Positions 47,471 through 60,312 of a stretch of DNA of 64,000 bases are shown in pieces; within the stretch, counting starts at the first letter, position 1, and the number at the start of each line of letters is the position of its first letter. Source of the DNA: Mugil cephalus (lineage: Eukaryota; Chordata; Actinopteri; Mugiliformes; Mugilidae); the NCBI RefSeq assembly GCF_022458985.1, contig NC_061778.1:8573501-8637500 (forward strand), in the 5' to 3' direction. The notes beneath the pieces are model-generated. The model was given only the letters and a program-made list of their open reading frames with translations. It searched no databases and was not told the origin of the DNA. Position numbers and translations under genes: made by a program.

Positions 47471-48617
47471 AATACCACTTTATTGCAATTTTTTAGAATC
47501 TATTATTGCAGAGAGACACTTCAGTATGTCAGGACAGAAATCAATGACTGAAATACTGAAGATGTGTTTACAGTACATACGGTCTGAACGTGGCACATAC
47601 GCTCTCCTCACTTCTGTTATGACGGCTGGTTTCAAAGTCCAGCTGACGCTAGACGTATGACACTATAGGTAGGGGTCAGTTTGGATAAAAGGAACAGGGC
47701 TAGAGTTCATGTTTACTTATGGTCGAGTCAGTGGTCCATAGATATGCTCTTGCAACAAAACAGTAGCGGTGATAAAAAAAAATTCTAAATTGCTTAAGTA
47801 GCAAAACCACAATGTAAAAATGATCCAGCTTTATTCTTATATTCAATAATAAACTTAAATAAAAATACAGATTTTGACACAAAAACATTCTCAGTAGTAG
47901 AAGTGCTCCTTGTCAGTGTTTTTCTATTACATGCAATGTCACTGGCTTATCGTTGCCAATGCATTAAGTGGGATTTTATTTTTATCTGGCCAGGGGTGCA
48001 GCATCATGCATTCATTGTATTTAAAAAAAAAAAAAAAAAAAAAATTATAAAATTCTTTCAGTGTAAAATGTTAACAAGAAAACTGAATGTAGACATATAA
48101 GATAATACAAAGGGGACATTATGTCCCTGTGATATGTAGTGCATGAAAGCAGATGTGACATAAAACCTCAAGTAAAGCACCTCAAAAATGTAGTTTAGTT
48201 ACATTCTTAAATTATACAGTACAGCCTTTTGCTATTAACATGTGGCTACTACACAAAAACGTCTTTAATTAACTCTATGAGCTGCACTTCCTTTGAGTTC
48301 CTTTGATAACAAATATAGTTGTACTGAATGTTCTCTAGAGTCTCTTTAATTTTACAAATGTTGATGTACCAGTGTGTATAAAGGGCTTTCTTCATTACTA
48401 ACTACATTATATTACAGAACAGATTTCATCCAACCACTCTTCCTCCCTAACATATTCGTCGCCACTTCCTTTCACAAGCGGGCATGAGGCCCGTGCGCTC
48501 GCAGCATCTGGACACATGTGGTTCTGGTTCTGCGCTTTGACCACTCTAACCATATGTCTTTGTCTGGCACCTATGCATAGGGAGGGCAGGCTAGTTCATC
48601 CTGTGGCAGAATGAGGC
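47471..48617 (-). other. Presumed 3' UTR of the slc13a5-like gene
   Basis: AT-rich sequence after the stop at 48618. Minus-strand AATAAA candidates are visible as TTTATT at 47479-47484 and TTTATT near 47869. The end of the transcript is not determined. Contains an A-rich run (48021-48044). Confidence 0.4.
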
Positions 48618-51600
48618 TCACACCCCGGTGGTGTTGGCCCAGGCAGGGAAGGAGTCCAGGTGAAACATGGCCCTGCCCCAGCTGTTGATGGCCAGCGTGA
48701 TGCAAAGGATGCCTATGATGTTCATGACTAAACCCGTCTTGGCCTGATGGAGGAGAAAAACGCAGGGGTTTTTAAAACAGCAGCATTCAGCATTTTGGTA
48801 ACACGTGTTCATTTTGCTTCTCAATCCAGTCGTAAAAATATGCACAAATTGCTTCTTTTTTCAAATGCATCTGTAATCATCAGGTTCAAGTTACACCTTA
48901 GCGACAGTGGCTACGGGTTCTGCAGTCCTTACAGTGTAAAAGTGGTCTTGAAATCACAGCACAGCACGTTCAACATGTCATTTCCAAAGTAAATACAACA
49001 ATCTGCTATCATACTCACCATGTCAGCAACCTTGAGGTACCCGTAGGAGAAGACTATCGCGTTGGGAGGGGTCGCCACAGGCAGCATGAAGGCAAACGAG
49101 GCACTCAGGGTACAAGGCACCATGACGTACAGCGGATTCATTCCAATGGATTGAGACTGCAATAATTGCACAGAGGCAGAGCTGAACAAAGCCGTGATCA
49201 CAAAATCCTCCGCTCCTCCATCTGGCTATTTTTCTGCAACCGTAATCACAGACTCATAACTCAGGATGAAATGCGTGCAACTCTGAGCGAAGTGCAAACT
49301 CTCATTAGGTGGGTGTAATTAAGATGTAATTCCTGCAGGCCTGGCGCTGAGTCATGATATCTAAAATAGAAAAGCACTACAGATGTCGCGATAATGGCAG
49401 ACTACGGCGATGCATAAAACATCACTCTGTGGAATTTGCCTCTGAATTACATATCCTGCAGCACAGTAGCTTACAAGTGCAGCACAGTAATTTCTGGTTC
49501 TCAAAATACACAAAGGGTGAAAAGATTTAAACGACACAGTTGGCCTTCTTTAACCTGGAGGCTGTAGATCAGGTTGCCACGATGACAGTGCTTTGTCTTG
49601 TCAAGAGGTTCTTGTTTAATTTCAGTGCTAAATACTCACTTGACAGGTCGACACACAATGTGGGATGCCACAAACCACTACTGGCACCGAGTGTCATCTC
49701 CTTTCCTTATAGCTACATAAATCTGAACTTTTCCCCCCTTCCATTTTCTTCCCGTCTCTGTTTTTACACAGTGGCTGATCACTCTTTTGCATCTGCTTTG
49801 TTTTCTCCTCAATAGATGATCAGTCTGAATACCCCGGCCAGGCTCTGTCTTTCGCAACACGTCTTTGGTATTGAGCCCCTACCAGCGGGCACTAGAGAGA
49901 ATACCAAAGACCGGCGGGCACAGTAATGCTATTCTTCTGCAGCAGCAGGGAGGGCAGTGTTACATGGCACTGGGCTCAAGTGGTGGGTTTGGCAAGTTAT
50001 TAATGGGAGGAGGGGCCCACGGTAGGGGATCAAACATATTCAGCCTGAATGACCAACTAGATGGGTAAATGGGCCAGCTCTCTGTGGGAGTAGTTTAAAT
50101 GCTGCACTCCAATTGGGGAAATCAGATAAAAAAGGAATGACACTAGTTAGCACGTGATCTCAAATTTCTCTCCTGTGGGCTGAGATTGCTCTGTTGCGAA
50201 CAAAATTCCAGCCTCTCTCTTACCATTGAGGCTAAGACAGGTAGGAAGAGCGTCGCCGTGGCCACGTTGCTGGTGCACTCTGTGAAAACAGCAATCAGTA
50301 GGCACAAGATGACAGCAATTCCCCAGGGAGGGATGTTTTGCAGGGGAGTCATCTGATCTCCCATCCACTTGGAGAGTCCTGACACCTAAACAGATTAGGA
50401 GAATAAACTGTCAAGCTGATGTAATGAGAAATAATTAAAAGTGGTAAAAGCGCTTTTTTTTCCCTCCTGTTAATCCCAAGAATCCTATGGCTGCTCATTG
50501 TCAGACATCATTGTTCTTTCAGCATTTCAACTGTCTCTGCCACTTACTTCACTGCCCTTTGCCAGAGCAAAACCTCCTCCAAGAAGAAGCACAATGCCCC
50601 AGGGTAACTTCTTTTGGGCAATTTTCCAGGTGAGGAGACGTGGCGTTGGGCCCGCAGGTCGATGAGGCGCTACAGATCCCATAAATTGCACATTAGAACC
50701 AAATCATTACCTAGTCAGCTCCTGTCGGAACTTCAGATTTACAGTAGATGTGGGACACATGGTAGTTCAGAAGGACGGCCCACCTGTGTCATAACTATGT
50801 CTCCTCCATGAACAGAAACGCGGGGGTTCGGAGGGGAGAACGAAGAGGAGGATGGCGACAAAGATGGCGACCGTGGCGTCTGTCACAAACCTGAGGTGTG
50901 ATAAAGAAAGACCAGGTCATTTAGAATGTTCTATAATTGGATTTGTGCAGGAGTTCAGGTTTGTCGCACAACTTGCAACATAAAAACAAAAAAGTGCATA
51001 CGTACTCTGCTTGGGAGTTGAAGATATGGGTCGCCCATCCTTCAACAAAGCCCGGGTCCCTAGTGAACCACAGCACCACCAGCAAAGTGAAGAGACCCAG
51101 GACGCTTATCTCTCCAAAGGACATGGACCCCAGCAGGCGATGCTGCTCACGGATCACGTTATAAGCAGCAATGTCCTTCTCCGTCTTCACTGCCCCGCAG
51201 CCCCATGTCTTCTTAATGCTAAAAGGATCACAGGGGGAAACAAAGATCTCTATCTGCGCCACCTCTACACCCAATCACACTGCAGATGTGGTATAAAAAG
51301 AAAAAAAAAATTCTGGAGGCTGATTCAAGTCTCTGTCACTGTAATTAGGCTTTAACCATCACCAAACTCACTTGAATCCCATGAAGACAAACTGCAGCCA
51401 AAGCCAGGCCAGTGTGAGCATGAGGATCATGTTCGGGAAAGCGAAGCCAAACCAGGAGGCAAAGTTAATCACGTCCCCGTTTTCAGGAAACAGTCTAGTA
51501 AAAACAACAACAAGACAGTGAAATATATTAATTAGCACAGTTGTAAAATCATGGAGTGCTACTTGAGAAGGAAACACTCACTGATTCATTTGGCCCTTGA

Positions 51601-53735
51601 GCACCAGATTTGGACCAGTTCCTGTCAGAGTGGCAGTGCCTCCGATGCTGGCAGCGTAACAAACACACAGGGTCATCCCTTTGCACATTTTCCGCCTTTC
51701 TATTGCCTCCTTGTGCCGGGCTGCTTCCGTTGTGGCATCTAAGAAAGTCACCACCACCGGGCCTTCCCACAAAAGAATGAAAAGAGCTAGTGTCAACAAG
51801 GCGGCAGCGCTTCACATTTTCTTTTTTCTTGGCAAAAAAAAAAGGATATAACATCGTGCTTGGAGTTGACCAGCGCTCACCTTGTCCCTCGCTCTGTTTC
51901 TCTGTCTGCGCCGGTTTGCTGTCAGTGTCTGTTGTTTGCTCGTCTGAACTGAGGATCTGAGGCGCTTCGGCCTCGGTGTTGTTGAGCTGTTCCAGCACCG
52001 CTTGGACGATAGGCACCATCATGGCCGTGGTCGCCGTGTTGCTGATCCACATGGACAAGAACGCGGTCACGCCCATGAAGCCCAACATCAAGCTGTTGGG
52101 AAGATTGAAAGAAAAAATCTGCACTGTTAGTCATCTTGCATGTTTTTGTTTTTCGATGCACTGTACCTCCAATTAAACAGGTGAGTCAACTGACAACAAT
52201 GACGACCTGGGCAAGAGGCAGTACAGAGAGTCAGACGCAACATACAAAAACACACAAAACATGACCAAAATACGAACTAAAACTGATAGTTCTGCTACAG
52301 AAAGTTAAAAACAGGTGCAACGATCACAAATTATAGTTGGGAGTGTGTTTTGGAAAGAGGAGAATGGGCTCAATGTGTTAAGTTTGAGCTTTTGCTGCAG
52401 ATGATTCCAGTGACTAGCAGCAGCAAAACTGAAATGACTGACGGCCAAAGGAGGTGCGGGCTCATGGGATACCCAGGTTAATGTTACTGCTGAGTCAGAT
52501 ATGAAGGGGTGGCCTTGATTGTTCTGCAACAAGACACAGATACAGTGTTTTATGATGCAGATAAGCAGATTCCTAATCTCTATGTGTTTTTGAAAGGGTT
52601 AGGAGGAAATATAAATCTTAAAGCTGATATTGGTGCATTGCCGAGCCACTTACAGCGCTGGACGCACACCAACAAAGAGCAGCACCCTCAAAGCGATGCG
52701 CTTGTGCAGATTCCAGTGCTCCACTGCTACGGCTACCATCAGTCCTCCAACAAACAACAAGTTCGTGTCCTTCAGGTACTGCATGCACACCTGAGACACG
52801 GGCACACAGAGTAAGCACTCACTATAAACACCACTGAATTCTCCACGCTGCGGCAGCAATTTGACTTACGTCCTTGGACTGCATGATTCCAAACAAGGGG
52901 AAAAGGAGAGACGGGAGCAGAGCAGTCACAGCCAGCGGTAGGACCTCGGTGCACCAGTACACCGCCATCAGGATTATCACATAGGCACATTCTGCCTCCT
53001 GCAATCAAAGAAAAAAAAAAGCATGAAAACAAATGAACACATGCAAAACCCAAAGAAAGGAGTAAAACCTTAAGATTTAGGTTGCTTGAGTAAAAGTGCT
53101 GCATAAACTAAAAAAGGCTGAGATAACTATGTTATGGTGGGTCAAAGGGTGAAGATAAGTGTTCTATAAGTGCTCTATTGTTTCTGGACGCCTGGTTGTA
53201 AATTTGAACACCATGAAGCTCTGGTGTTATGGATATAAAACATGTTTTATGGATTTTTTCCCCGCTGGATCAGGAGTTGCTTGTAGTCTTCTTTGTCCAT
53301 GCCAGCCTTCTACTGCAGTTATCACCTATCATAACTTTGCTCGCAGCCCGTATGTACATGTCACATGTAGAGGTAACAATGCGGACGGAGCCTTTTGACT
53401 CCCGTGTTCCCACGCTGGACATGACCCTTCATACTAACAACAACGAGTTAAAATAACAGGACTTCAGAGTTGTGCAGCCCCAGGCAACACCGGGCAGTTC
53501 TCATGCGTTACGCTCCAAGTGCGCTGTGCACTTTGTGAGACCCATCAACAGGTGCAAGAAGAGAAGCAGAAATCGGACTAAAATAAGGGCAGGATTTACT
53601 ATTTAATTGCATGCACGATGTCAGCAACGTCTCGTTAATTGCAGTAATTGCAATAACTTCAATGCAGCATTACAAAGTAGTTCTGTTGAGGGGGTTCCTC
53701 GTTTTTTTAATTAACCCGAAAAACTTGCATCCAAG

Positions 53736-53766
<31 letters not shown>

Positions 53767-53896
53767 TAAGTGAAATTATGAAAATGAGGTCACGTACCGA
53801 AGTCCCGATCACCAAAGGCAGAGGGAGAAGCAGAAGGGGAGCCGAGAAGAGGATAAGTTCATTTTTAACCGAGCGGAGAAACGTGAAGAATGCCAT
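48618..53896 (-). CDS. slc13a5: slc13a5-like Na+-coupled citrate/dicarboxylate transporter, 12 exons
   Basis: Exons in gene order: 53896-53798, 52998-52870, 52790-52654, 52092-51881, 51762-51582, 51494-51372, 51218-51006, 50890-50784, 50669-50548, 50385-50224, 49156-49019, 48743-48618. All phases agree and give 582 residues, close to human NaCT (572). It imports citrate and other dicarboxylates with sodium at the plasma membrane. Both SNT signature repeats are present ([14 protein letters not shown] and [15 protein letters not shown]), as are [35 protein letters not shown] and [34 protein letters not shown] and [12 protein letters not shown] favour SLC13A5 over SLC13A2/3. The loop encoded by the 3' end of exon 8 and start of exon 9 is arginine/proline-rich and unlike the human one. 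Start chosen because [17 protein letters not shown] precedes the first helix as in human. Confidence 0.92.
53735..53762. repeat. Poly(T) tract in intron 1 of slc13a5-like gene
   Basis: Uninterrupted T run of about 25 bases next to the exon 1 donor. Confidence 0.9.
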
Positions 53897-53989
53897 CCTG
53901 AAGGAAAGCGCATAAAGGGAGGCTTCGCACCATGGATGTCGCTTTTGAGGCGCAGGGGAGAGGAGGAGGGGGAGTCCCGTGGCGAATAA

Positions 53990-54062
53990 AGGAGAGAGAG
54001 AGACGAATCACAATGAGGAGAGAGATAAAGAGAGAGAGAGAGGGAGAGAGAGAGAGAGAGGG
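53990..54062 (-). promoter_or_regulatory. GA/CT-rich tract upstream of the slc13a5-like start
   Basis: GAGAGA runs at 53990-54002, 54017-54040 and 54042-54060 lie 95-165 bases upstream of the ATG (CT on the coding strand). Such tracts occur in 5' UTRs and promoters; a regulatory role is only possible. Confidence 0.35.
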
Positions 54063-57000
54063 TGGTGTGTTGTGTGACACCAAAACACCAAATCAAAAGA
54101 ACTGATTAACAGAAAAGAAAAAAAAAACCCTTCTTCCACATAATCAGCATTAGGCGTTTTTACTTGTTTCTCTCTCGGGCTCGTTTTTTCTCCCGAGTCT
54201 TCAATTTCCTCAATTTAAAACTTTTAAATATGATCATTAATAACATTAATAAAATCCATTAAAAAAGTTTGTGAATTTGAGAACTGAGCCATCATGAGTC
54301 ACACAGTGTCAGTAAAATGAATGATCTCCGGAGGAAGCCTTGCATCAGAATAGAGTATGTGACCGTTAGTCCTGTAGGACAGCTCTGGGTGATAATGTGC
54401 ACACTCACTAAAAAACTATTTTCCTCCCAGTTTTCTTTCCGTGTTAATGTCACTCTCTGACAGCACATATTTGAATCAGGGTTGCCCTACCTTAATTTGG
54501 AGGAGCAACTGAACTGAAGTTATTCATTTTTCAAACCAGAAAATAGTAATGAAAAAGAAGAGTAATGGGCGGAACATGCAGACACACTGAGGTGAGGAGT
54601 TCAGGATAAATTTGAAGTCATCACTGACTCAGAAAGGCTTGTAAAAAAACTACCGAAATAATACATGTGTAAGAAAACTGCAGGAGCTGATAAAGAAACA
54701 ATTACATTATAAACACAAACCCACCTTAAGGCCTAATACTTAATAATCCAAAAGAAAAAAATGAATGTGTGCAATATAAAATCATTTTATTGGTCTTTTA
54801 TCTTGCGAGATGATCTTTTCCAGTGTGCAGCAACATTTATAGACTTATACAGCGCATGATAACATGCAGTTTAACTGCGTGTCCAGTTACACTGGGGATG
54901 TGTGTATAAAATGCCATTATCCCTGTCTGCGTGTCAAACACAGTGGACAGTTTTAGCAAAGAAGGGTCTAAGTGTAGACTTGAGGTCGTGAAAATACAAC
55001 TTTGCTGAGTCTGTAGAAAGACTGCAGGGAGGGGGTTCACTTTTCTGCCACAAACAGACAAGAAATGGAGACCAGCCTCAAAAACATTTTGCAGACAGTT
55101 TCCTCCAAATAAATCTGACAAACTCTGCATATGATCATGCGTTTCATAACTAGCAGTTTTTAAACGAATTCTCTTTACTGTAATGTGTAAATCACACAAC
55201 TGTCCCAGATGCATAGGCAACCCCATGATGTCTGTTTAATTACGTTTTGTGGTATCTATAAAATGTGTTTTCACAATGCTAGTTGGTTTAACCTCTTATT
55301 TTGGGAAGGCTTTAACACTGTGGTCTTTTCTCCAACTCAAACTATACACTAGTCGGAGGATGAGATGGCTTTCAGTGAGCTTTCTCGACAGAAAAAGAAA
55401 AGAAAAAGTTGCTTTTCTGTGTCAGAAGTGCTTTTTTATATGAGGATGAAACACGTTATAAATGGGTTCACGATCACACTCTCTGGACCAAAAGGCTTGC
55501 AATCAATTTTGCTATCCAACCGCGTGAGCAGAATAGAAGTGAAACAGCCTAGCCAAGTTTTCCCCTCCCTTAATGTTCCTGTGAAAACAACGTCTTCATA
55601 TTTATTAAAAATATCTGCTTTCTGCTTAACCTGAATTAATATTGTTAGAATCAATCGTTAGAAGGATATCAAAGGTCGCATCAGGATGTTTCCTCACCCT
55701 ACGCGAACCATATAACAATCGCTTTATGACACACACAACACAAAAGAACGAATAGCATTTATTTATTTCAGTTAAGTTAAATAGACGCTATGCTTCACGT
55801 CTGCTCCTTTTTCATACACTGTAAGTTCAGGACTTTTGCAGTGAATGCCATAAACCACAACAAACACTGTGCCTTTTGAACATAAAACACATTCTGGCTA
55901 GCAGTACCATAAAACTACTAAGAACAGAACTAAGAGAGGAACATGATATGCGGAGCCAAGGAATGTCATGTTCTTTGGCTGCATCGTTGCTGTGAAAGTG
56001 CTGACAGTAATTATGTTGCATTGGCGGTATGCAAGGATGAGAGAAGCTTTTAATTTGTGTCCCTGTAATTGTGAGTCTCCAGCCCAGAGTGGTCGTGCAT
56101 GTGGACAATTCCACAAGACATGCAACAATTATTATCATCTGCATGGTCAATCTGTTGAGTTTTGGAAAATAATTGCCATATTTTTGCACATTTTTATTTA
56201 TTAATTGTGTCTGTGGTTTTTGCTTTCTTCCTAAAAATCAAACTCAAGGTGCCGCTGTTTGGTGAGTAGGAGTAAAATGTCCCTTGTGCACAGGACTCAC
56301 ATCCCAAAACATCAAGACTTATGAAACAGCAATGCAAAAGATGACCATTGCACATTTAGAGACATGCTTGTATATCTTTCAAATGTTTTCTTGTTTTTTA
56401 AGGTCTCATATAGCTTACTAGACTCTACTAAAGTGTCCTCACACTCATTTGTAGCCACTGAATATATTTGAATACAAATACTGAAATAAATATTGGACAT
56501 TTTCTGTTCAAATATGAAGTCAGGGTTGTTATATTTCCGTTATTCTGATAAATTAAACTGTTTTTTTTTCAGTCTCCAAATAAAGTAGGCTGTTTTCACT
56601 TGTATGTTTAACAAGAAACTGCTGTAGTTGTTTTAGTCATAACAAATCATTCAGAATAAGTTCTGTTGAGTGGAGTTTTGTGACTTCCGTGTTATGCAAA
56701 CACAAAGAGTTACCACATTTGACAGTCACTTATCCCTTATCAGTTATTGCATTGTAAATTCAAAATAAAACAGTGGCAGACAAAGGTCCTTATGCGGTTA
56801 CCTTCGGAACATTATAAACGAATGAAGTAAACTTGGAGCCTCTGAAATGACAGCGGCTTCACAAAGTCTGCACGGGACAGCAGGAGCTGGTTGGAAACTG
56901 CGGACATAGTACCACCTTGTGGAGATAACTTTTACAACAACCCAGCCCAGCATAAACAGAAAATACTTGTTATATAGCCCAGAACTAAAGACACTCTATG

Positions 57001-58000
57001 AGCTTCATGCATTAATTATAGAAATAAAATCATTTTCTAGGACCTTAATGACAATTAGACTTGCATCAAAATGTGGAATTGTAGCTACATTTCATTGTCA
57101 TTAGTCTGATTTGGTAGTTTGCTAAAGTGGCTGTAATTTGATCCTCTCTCTACCACAAAAATACTGCAAAGTGATTTATTAATTTAAACTGAATTTTAAC
57201 ACACATTAATGTCTCTCTTTTTCCATTATGGCCGACCATGCATTGAGAGATAACCATCCATGCTTTTTCTCTATTAACCACAGAACCATTTCCGCTCTTA
57301 TTCAAATGTATTTGTAGATCACTGAGGAAGTAGTTTACTCGAATAAGTACATAGGAAACAATGACACAATGACACGTTATTTCTGTGTATACAACAGTAT
57401 CACAATAAAGAATAACACAAATGTACAACAAACGCACCAAGGGGATGACAACACCAGAAAGTGCAATAGAGAAAACATTTGTAAGTAAATAATTACACAA
57501 AAATGTTCCTTTTTGGTAACTGTTGTCAGATATTGAAGAAATTTATAGTTTGACGTACGCTGTTAGTTCTAAAATATATTCGTTTTTCTTTTTTTCTTTT
57601 TTACATTTTAAGTGATGAATACAGAATTTGATTAAAATAACAAGCAAATTGATCACACAGAATCATGAGGAGAGATTTTTTTTTTCAAAAGTCTATGAAT
57701 CCAAGTAATAGAATGAGGTTGTCTCTTAGGCAGGGTTGTCTATCTTTATTGACCTTCATACTTTTAATGTATTTATTTATTTATTTTTTGCAGTTATTGG
57801 CCCTACTTTATCTTCTTATTTCAATTTCTTTCTTTCTTTCTTTGACATCAAAGCACCAATAAAGGTCTGACCTTAGAATCGCCCACAGTTTAAATTAATC
57901 GTGTGTAAACCTTACTAGGTATGGTATTAATCATACGGTCAGTGGTATTAATCTGCGGATCATTTTGACGGAGATCATCCTTGACCACTTCCTGTCTTGG
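54063..58000. other. Intergenic DNA between slc13a5-like gene and wdr81
   Basis: AT-rich and without a recognised gene. Two short stretches look like LINE scraps: 57700-57780 on + reads RLSLRQGCLSLLTFIL (reverse-transcriptase style RQGCPLSPLLF), and 56040-56130 on - reads HVLWNCPHARPLWAGDSQ. No mir-22-like mature sequence was seen although that gene neighbours WDR81 in man. Confidence 0.45.
57665..57870 (+). mobile_element. Possible LINE reverse-transcriptase scrap
   Basis: The translation NRMRLSLRQGCLSLLTFILLM resembles the RQGCPLSPLLF motif of L1-like reverse transcriptases. It is followed by TTTC repeats and 'caataaaggtctgacc'. Too short and altered for firm classification. Confidence 0.3.
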
Positions 58001-58079
58001 TGTTGCTCGTGCAGCTGCAGCAGTAATCACATGACTTGAGGCTCGTGTCACGTGAGGTGTCGCTTCTGAAACATGGCTC

Positions 58080-58264
58080 AGAACAAAAACACCGACTCTG
58101 GTCCGTCCGTTCACACACATCTGTAAACAACGGACGATGGAGTGCGTGCACGTCGCCCCGCAACCGGTCCCACTTTCACGAAGTTAATGTGGAAGACGCT
58201 GCGTGGATCATGCGTGGACCTGGGGTGCACCGTTAGCTAAACGCTAACTAGTGGTGAGAGGTGA
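58080..58264 (+). promoter_or_regulatory. Likely first non-coding exon and promoter of wdr81
   Basis: This stretch is richer in CpG than its surroundings (ACGTCGCCCCGCAACCGG region) and ends in a good donor (GAGAG|GTGAGTT, GT at 58261). A matching acceptor (CCTTTCAG) at 60144 opens the exon with the wdr81 ATG. The transcript start is not determined. Confidence 0.4.
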
Positions 58265-58663
58265 GTTAGCCGCACACTGAGCTCTAAGCTTTTCGTGTTG
58301 TGTAATTACAGCGGAGTTACATTTACTGAGCTAACCCACGGGTGTTTTAGCGTTTATTCGGTTATATTAATTAATATGGCATGCCTTTCTGATTTCCTTC
58401 CGTATCGTAGCATTAGCCTCTTCCTCAAGCTAACTGTTAGCTAGCGCCAAGTTTCGACGTTACTTCCCCAATAGTATTTTAGTAATAGTCGTTTTTTTTT
58501 TTTTAAAGCTGTAGATAGACAAGATAGATAGATCAAGCTTTCTTGTCTGCTCCAAATGGTGGCAGAAACTCTCCTTTGACAGGGCTCAAGAGGCATAAAA
58601 CAACATGCAGTTGGAACACAAAATAAAAGACATGCATCCAAAAACAGCAACACGCTGCAGGGC

Positions 58664-59440
58664 CTATTTTAAATCGTCCAGAGCGGTTATGGTGGAGGAA
58701 ATGAAACATTTCTTGTAGATGTTCTTGCAGGCCAGCGGTGCTTCGTAGTGCCTGACTGATGGCGGTAACACGAAGCAGTGGTGGAGTGGGTGTGAGGGGT
58801 CCTCAGTGATGATCAGGGAGGTTTCCCTCATCACTGAGCAGCTGTACAGATAAGATAGGGGGATTTGGGGTGAACCAGTTATATTGCTGGCCTGATTAAC
58901 AATACAGGAGAGTTTTGATTTATGTTTGCTAGTGAGAGCGTTGCACCAGGACAAGATATTGAAGGCGATTCAATGATTAACCTGTACACCGCTGTTAAAT
59001 ATTGCTGCTGACATTGAAAGTTTCCTCAGCAGGTGGAGGCACTGTTGTGCTTTTTTGAGTCCTTGTGCTGTGTGCAGGACAGGCAGGTGTCCACCTTTGT
59101 CCCCCACATATGTAAAGGCCTTGACCTGCTCTACCAGCTGACCCTGGATACTTAGGGTCTGGAACATTTGATGGGCGATGGGGGTTTCTCTCTGGCCCCA
59201 CAGCACAGTCCATTGGTTTTGGAGATATTAAGCTCCAGAAAGTTATCTGTTTGGACCAGACTGTGGACTGTCTCCTGGTATTGGGACAGAGCATGGATGT
59301 CTGTCATGTGGGCCACCAGGGCCATTTTCCTCTGTGGATTTCATCAGTGTCATTCCTTCTCTGCTACAAGAGATGATGTTTGTATAGACAGAGAAAAGGG
59401 TTGTAGACAGAACACCACCCCATATTTAAACTCAGTGTAC
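58664..59440 (-). mobile_element. L2-like LINE fragment, antisense in the 5' intron of wdr81
   Basis: On the minus strand the translations read as the C-terminal part of a reverse transcriptase ORF: 59206-58970 has QLVEQVKAFTYVGD, then KKAQQCLHLLRKLSMSAAIF (family form: FTYLG..., KKAQQRLYLLRKL). 58954-58664 has WCNALTSKHKSKLSCIVNQA and ITEDPSHPLHHCFVLPPSVRHY. Upstream parts carry frameshifts. This is the usual end region of L2/Maui-type fish LINEs. Not functional. Confidence 0.82.
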
Positions 59441-60143
59441 TGGATTTAAAACCATGTAAAAATACCTGTTGTGGTCTGTCCTTTGAAATGTTCCTTATCC
59501 ATAAAATCAGTGGGTGGTGGACCTGAAGGTCAGAGAGGAGCTGTAGCCGGGTGCCAGTATGTGTTTTAGCTCACTTCCTCTGCTCTGTTGTTGATGATAT
59601 TAAATATAATACAACAACCTGAAACTAGTACATATTTTATTGGAAGTGTACAGTATTTCTAGTGTTAGTTAATGTTTAATGACTTTGGTGCTTTGTTTTG
59701 GTTTCAAGTATTTTTATTGGCTTTTTCAGAATAATAATTAACAGATAGACATAGAAACAGAAAATGAAATTAAATAAGAAATTACATTTTGCAGTTGCAG
59801 AGAATATGCATAGAAGAAGATAACTTCTTTTTCACCATTACAACTTTCATCTCACACTTTGGGAATGCCTGGTCTATTGTGTCTAAGTACAGCTTCATTC
59901 ACTGTACTGATGTGAAAACTAGAACAGATGTGTTTATGGGGCAGAGGCAGTTCAGTAATGTGAGCTGAGCACAAGCTTCAGGGGCTTGGAGAAGGATAAC
60001 TACCCATGCTCATTCACCAGCATCTCATTCCTCATGGAGTCATTCACATTTTTCCTCAGTCAAAAACAACAAGTCACTTTACACAGTGCTATTGATGTTA
60101 AAGCGGAAGTTGTTACTCATCTGACTGTCCTTTCATTCCTTTC
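59441..60143. other. Remainder of the 5' intron of wdr81
   Basis: No exon recognised. The first 90 bases may still belong to the LINE fragment ('gtggacctgaaggtcagaga'). Confidence 0.4.
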
Positions 60144-60312
60144 AGTGATTTCCCCAGAGGGGCAGGTCAAGGAGGAGATTAGCCCTGCACTGGATGACTT
60201 TCACTTCCGTTCCATCTCCATGGGTGTCTGAAAATTAGCCTCAGTGGGAGACGCCAAGGTGAACAAAGCGTAGAAAAGTGTGCAACTCGGATCAAGCCCT
60301 TGGAGACTCACG

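Noticed and set aside
54837-55226. 129-codon open frame on the minus strand
   Set aside because: No motif, AT-rich intergenic setting, no splice partners seen.
55827-56189. 120-codon minus-strand open frame as a gene
   Set aside because: A short LINE-like phrase is the only signal; the rest is not conserved-looking, so kept only as a low-interest finding.
54063-60000. mir-22 host gene next to wdr81
   Set aside because: The mature miR-22 sequence was looked for on both strands by eye and not found.
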